This document shows, piece by piece, positions 60,949 to 64,000 of a stretch of 64,000 nt of DNA. The stretch is taken from positions 1-64,000 of the forward strand of contig JAGCVY010000090.1 in NCBI GenBank assembly GCA_017962105.1. Reading direction: 5' to 3'. The translations under genes and the position numbers were made by a program. The notes below the pieces were generated by a model. That model ran no database searches. It had not been told where the DNA came from and was given only the letters and a program-made list of their open reading frames with translations. Position 1 is the first letter of the stretch. Each line of letters begins with the position of its first letter. This DNA is from Lachnospiraceae bacterium. Lineage in GTDB: Bacteria > Bacillota > Clostridia > Lachnospirales > Lachnospiraceae.

Positions 60949-62601
60949 TCAGTTCTGCAGCAGCGCCGAGAGTCCCGGGATCAGCTGCTTCTTGCGGGAT
61001 ACCAGGCGCGGGACTTCGCAGACATTTTCCGTCGCGCTGACGCCGAACGCCTCCTCCAGCAGATCCTTCGCACCCTCGCCCGCGAAAATGACGCGGGAGG
61101 TCTCGGTGGTGATGTTCGTGAGCATGAAGAAAAGCATATTGATGCCGCCGTTGCCGGCCATGCCGAGCACAAACGGCTTTAGGCGCGTCTCAATCCCCGC
61201 GAGCTCGTCCGCGCTCATGGAGTTGATCTGCCCGACGCCCAGGGTGATGGCCCCGATCTTGAACTTCTTGTAATCCTGATAGAAAATCTCTTCCGGTGAG
61301 CGCTCCGCAAGGTGGCTTCCGGCCGCGAACATGCTGCCCGCAAGCTCATTCATATCCACCTCCGCGATCGCCGCCAGCTTCATCGCCGCATCGCGGTCAA
61401 CCGCCGTACAGGTCGGCGAATGGAACGCCAGCGTGTCCGACAGGATCGCCGAGCACAGAAGGCCCGCCATGTCCTTCGGGATCTCCGCGCCCTGCTCCGT
61501 GTACATCAGATACACGATCGTCGCCGTACATCCAAGCGGTTCGTTCCGGAAATACACCGGTTGGAACGTGTACATGCCGCCGATCCGATGGTGATCAATG
61601 ATCTCGAGGATATCGGCCTCCTCCACGCCGTCCACGGCCTGCGCCGGCTCGTTGTGGTCCACCAGGATGACCTGCTTGCGGCTCATATCCATAAGGTTTC
61701 GACGGGAAATGGTCCCGCGGTATATTCCCTTGTGATCCAAAATCGGAAAATCGCGGTTCCGGCGCTTGGCCATGACATCGCGAATGCTGTCGATGTAGTC
61801 GTCCGTGCGGAACGTGATGAGATTTTCCGTCGTCATAAAATACCCGATGGGCATCGAAAGGTCGATGAGTCTCGCCACGGTAAATGCGTCGTGCGGCGAG
61901 CTGATGATCGTGCACCCGTGCTCCTCCGCAAGCCTGCGGATCGTCACGGACACCTTCGCGCCTTCGCACACCACGAGGCAGGCAGCGCCCATCTCGATGG
62001 CGCAGAGCTGCGATTCGTAGCGGTTGCCGAGGATGACCAGATCGCCGGGCTTGATGTAATCCTCCATCAGATCCGGATTGGCCGCCGCGATCAGCACCTT
62101 GCCCTCGTCGTACCGCCGCCCCTCAATGTCGCCGGTAACCAGCGTGCCGTCGAGGGTGTCCAATATATTATCATACGGCGTCTTCGCCGCCGAAAGGATT
62201 CCGGAATCCGAGAGCTCCATCGCCGCTTTCGCGATGTCGCTGATGGTGATGAGACCGTCGAGATGTCCCTCCGCGTCCGTGATACAAAGAGTGACCACAT
62301 GGCTGTCCTGCATCATCAGCCAGGCGCGCTTCAGCGACATATCGCAGTCAACGCCCGCCGTCTCGCGGATATCGATATCTTTCACCTGCGTGCCGACGTA
62401 CTCGATGTAGTCCGGCGCAGCCACGCCGAACCGCTTCAGCACATACGCCGTCTCCGCATTGATCTCTCCGCAGCACCGCGGCACATGCTTCTTGCCGGTC
62501 TGCTTCTCCCGAAGGTACGCATACGCAATCGCCGAACAGATGGAATCCGTGTCCGGGTTCTTGTGACCGATCACCAATACCTTTTTCTCATGTGTCGTCA
62601 T
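60949..62601 (-). CDS. ppaC: Manganese-dependent inorganic pyrophosphatase with CBS and DRTGG domains
   Basis: This enzyme hydrolyses pyrophosphate. The DHH-type catalytic core has GHKNPDTDSICSA at about residues 9-21 and EIIDHHRIGG near residue 340, with metal ligands in each. Between them lie two CBS halves and a DRTGG domain that bind adenine nucleotides and regulate activity. I choose ATG 62601 (MTTHEKK), eight bases after GAGGAG; the earlier ATGs are at or next to the predicted transcription start. Without the regulatory insert the family is about 310 residues; this one is about 550, as in regulated clostridial forms. Confidence 0.93.
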   Translation of the reverse strand: MTTHEKKVLVIGHKNPDTDSICSAIAYAYLREKQTGKKHVPRCCGEINAETAYVLKRFGVAAPDYIEYVGTQVKDIDIRETAGVDCDMSLKRAWLMMQDSHVVTLCITDAEGHLDGLITISDIAKAAMELSDSGILSAAKTPYDNILDTLDGTLVTGDIEGRRYDEGKVLIAAANPDLMEDYIKPGDLVILGNRYESQLCAIEMGAACLVVCEGAKVSVTIRRLAEEHGCTIISSPHDAFTVARLIDLSMPIGYFMTTENLITFRTDDYIDSIRDVMAKRRNRDFPILDHKGIYRGTISRRNLMDMSRKQVILVDHNEPAQAVDGVEEADILEIIDHHRIGGMYTFQPVYFRNEPLGCTATIVYLMYTEQGAEIPKDMAGLLCSAILSDTLAFHSPTCTAVDRDAAMKLAAIAEVDMNELAGSMFAAGSHLAERSPEEIFYQDYKKFKIGAITLGVGQINSMSADELAGIETRLKPFVLGMAGNGGINMLFFMLTNITTETSRVIFAGEGAKDLLEEAFGVSATENVCEVPRLVSRKKQLIPGLSALLQN

Positions 62602-62628
62602 GGCCATTACTCCTCGCATGTTTTCCCT

Positions 62629-62657
62629 ATTCTACTCCAGAACCCTCGTAAAATCAA
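62629..62657 (-). promoter_or_regulatory. ppaC promoter
   Basis: TTGATT (62652-62657), 17 bases, TAGAAT (62629-62634). The start site near 62622 excludes the ATG at 62619 as the start codon. Confidence 0.8.
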
Positions 62658-62705
62658 GGCATGGTGCAAAGCCCGGTCAACTCATATCCGCATCCGCAAA
62701 ACGAA

Positions 62706-62735
62706 CCGGCCGGAGTGTTTCTTTACTCCGGCCGG
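62706..62735 (-). terminator. Terminator of the repeat-array transcript
   Basis: CCGGCCGGAGT (62706-62716) pairs with ACTCCGGCCGG (62725-62735), an 11-base stem. TTCGTTTTG follows on the minus strand. It lies after the array and before the ppaC promoter, so it isolates the array transcript. Confidence 0.8.
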
Positions 62736-62813
62736 GTATCTTCAGTATCATGCAGGCTTTCGGTTCCGGCAGTTCCTGCTGCTGCCGTAAGGTAGAACAC
62801 TTATGTCTGTGTT

Positions 62814-63680
62814 GGTCCGTACCTTCCTTTCGTAATTATCGTTTTGAGGTAGATCTCTTATGTGTCCTTGGGACCGTACCTTCCTTTCGTTAATATCGTT
62901 TGAGGTAGATCACTTAAGTCTCCTTGGGACCGTACCTTCCTTTCATCAATATCGTTTTGAGGTGGGTCAACTTATACTTCCTTTGGACCGTACCTTCCTT
63001 TCTGTGATAATCCTATGTGTCGAGCGATCGACTGTAATCTTCTGGTTTGTTAAGTACCAGCTACTGTTTTTGAGGTCGGCCATTGACTATTTCATCGGAC
63101 CGTACCATCCTTTCTGCAGTATAGTTTTTCGTCGGTCATCTGACTATTTCATCGGACTTTACCAGCCTTTCAGTCATATTTTATGGTAGGGTAACATCTA
63201 TGTAAAGCCTCTCGGCTATTCTGACGCCCGGCTCTCTCCCGGCAAATAAATTCTGCGGCCTCTCTCTTTTACACCCGTGTGTCACCGGCTGACTGCCTGC
63301 TCGTTGTGCCACTTTATTGTTTTCGTGAGGGCACCGGCCTTCGCGCCAACTGTCTTTTATGTTACTCTGTCGTTCCCATCGGACTGTACCATCCTTCTTT
63401 TGATACTAGATACTGTACTTTCGTTCGATAAATCTGTTAGGTTATTACTTTGCAGTGTACATCGGACTGTACCTTCTTTCGGTAATTTTGTTCGATCAAA
63501 CTGTTTCAGTTGTTACTCTGCAGCTCCCATCGGACCGTACCTTCTTTCGGTAGATTTGTTCGACTTACTGTTCGGTATTACTTCGCAGTGTCCATCGGAC
63601 CGTACCTTCTCTTTCCTTAAATTTCTCAGGATTTGTTCGGTGTTACTTTGCAGTTCCCATCGGACTGTACCTTCGCTTTC
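62814..63680 (-). ncRNA. Candidate RNA of twelve tandem structured repeats with micro-ORFs
   Basis: The minus strand holds twelve units with a core close to AAAGGAAGGTACGGTCC. Plus-strand core positions are 62814, 62871, 62927, 62985, 63041 (degenerate), 63097 and 63154 (block A, 56-58 base period), and 63381, 63464, 63532, 63597 and 63662 (block B, 65-83 base period). In block B each core is followed after nine bases by ATG, four codons and TAA (MGTAK, MDTAK, MGAAE, MYTAK, MGTTE). Two block A units give ATG-AAA-TAG. In block A, GGUA pairs with UACC and GGUC with GAUC downstream, with compensating changes between units. A strong promoter and a terminator bracket the array. I know no matching family. 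Confidence 0.7.
63181..63380. other. Spacer between the two blocks of the array
   Basis: About 200 bases without core repeats. It contains small inverted repeats (for example GCCGGG with CCCGGC-like near 63228-63242). I see no gene; short plus-strand frames here run against the direction of transcription and lack binding sites. Confidence 0.4.
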
Positions 63681-63790
63681 GGAAAATTCATTGCGATCGT
63701 TCTCACCGCCGATCGTCTTTACCGGTTCCGAATTGATATAGGGGTCAATCCGGTTTCTGTCCGGTTGTGTTTGTTTTTTTGTTTGACTAA

Positions 63791-63819
63791 ACTATACCAT
63801 CCGTCAAACATATTGTCAA
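63791..63819 (-). promoter_or_regulatory. Strong promoter of the repeat array
   Basis: TTGACA (63814-63819), 17 bases, TATAGT (63791-63796). It fires leftward and the first repeat starts about 105 bases after the predicted start site. Confidence 0.85.
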
Positions 63820-63887
63820 CACAAAATTGTGTTTTCTTGCGATTTAATTTGATTTTTGTCCTTTATTGTTTGTATTGTCTATACAAT
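63818..63887. promoter_or_regulatory. Dyads upstream of the array promoter
   Basis: AACACAA and TTGTGTT flank two bases at 63818-63833 and touch the -35. ATTGT and ACAAT flank four bases at 63874-63887. They are candidate operators. From 63888 to the window end the sequence is AT-rich and I see no gene. Confidence 0.45.
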
Positions 63888-64000
63888 TAATGGATTTAAG
63901 CATGTTTTTCACCCAAATTGAGGCTAGTTTTCGGAATACTCACGAGAAACAAACAAATTCGGTGGCCGAGACGCCTCTCTATCACAGAATGTGTTATCGA

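Noticed and set aside
62814..63680. Guanidine-II (mini-ykkC) hairpins, because of the ACGG after GGU
   Set aside because: The arms would contain a U-U mismatch next to the loop in most units, the ACGR loop is not kept (ACAG and AAAG occur), and twelve copies would be far outside the known two-hairpin form.
62814..63680. CRISPR array
   Set aside because: The spacing is uneven, the repeat is imperfect, the spacers resemble each other, and no cas gene is present.
62860..63890. Plus-strand frames through the repeat array (for example 63277-63741)
   Set aside because: They run against the strong promoter, lack binding sites, and their sequences are low-complexity products of the repeats.
1..64000. 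tRNA and rRNA genes
   Set aside because: I looked for the T-arm pattern GGTTCGAATCC and for rRNA signatures on both strands and saw none; a tRNAscan-SE run would settle it.

Overview
The window looks like the chromosome of an anaerobic Gram-positive bacterium of the class Clostridia, most like a gut or rumen Lachnospiraceae. The reasons are an oxygen-independent ribonucleotide reductase (NrdD), two tRNA-sensing T-box leaders (ileS, proS), three CUT1 sugar importers without their own ATPase, a DUF5696 protein, housekeeping promoters close to TTGACA-17-TATAAT, and moderately high GC. Almost every gene is on the minus strand. Only an AraC-type regulator (27.5 kb) and proS (55.3 kb) are on the plus strand. 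I found no tRNA, rRNA, insertion sequence, prophage or CRISPR array.

Layout. 1-10.8 kb is core metabolism: a truncated PEP/pyruvate-binding protein, thyA, nrdD with a paired NrdR operator, hflX with a TPR lipoprotein, class II fba, and a signal peptidase I with a long acidic tail. 10.9-27.2 kb is one large carbohydrate locus: two ATPase-less ABC importers around a secreted propeller protein, a YIP1 protein and a DUF5696 protein, with a GH3 glycosidase downstream and a divergent AraC regulator upstream. 28.7-34.3 kb holds two membrane proteins of unknown role, putP and cca. 34.4-43 kb holds glgP, a third ATPase-less importer, a lipoprotein and an FGGY kinase. 43-46.3 kb has two NUDIX hydrolases, a cell-wall amidase and a PD-(D/E)XK-like nuclease whose upstream region is a six-unit hairpin array. 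47-50.7 kb is ileS with its T-box. 50.7-54.8 kb is an accessory island: a radical SAM enzyme with two tandem paralogous small proteins, and a TIR-domain protein with a two-TM coiled-coil partner. 55-62.6 kb has proS, an ECF sigma/anti-sigma-like pair, a membrane-tethered XRE protein, and a ppaC / cytidylate kinase-like / TIGR01440 operon.

Three signals are not explained by ordinary annotation. (1) From 62.8 to 63.7 kb there are twelve imperfect repeats, seven at 56-58 bp and five at 65-83 bp spacing. They lie downstream of a very good minus-strand promoter and upstream of a strong terminator hairpin. Each unit carries a Shine-Dalgarno-like core; seven units follow it with a two- or five-codon open frame, and one block shows compensatory base-pair changes. 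This looks like a stand-alone transcript of about 1.1 kb that is a structured RNA or a tandem micro-ORF array. (2) The octamer GKAAAATG (GGAAAATG or GTAAAATG) occurs about 49 times on both strands, in genes and between them, against about 3 expected from base composition. That density and symmetry resemble a DNA-uptake sequence. (3) Six hairpin units of about 84 bp lead directly into the nuclease gene at 46.3 kb. All three are pattern readings made by eye and need computed tests.
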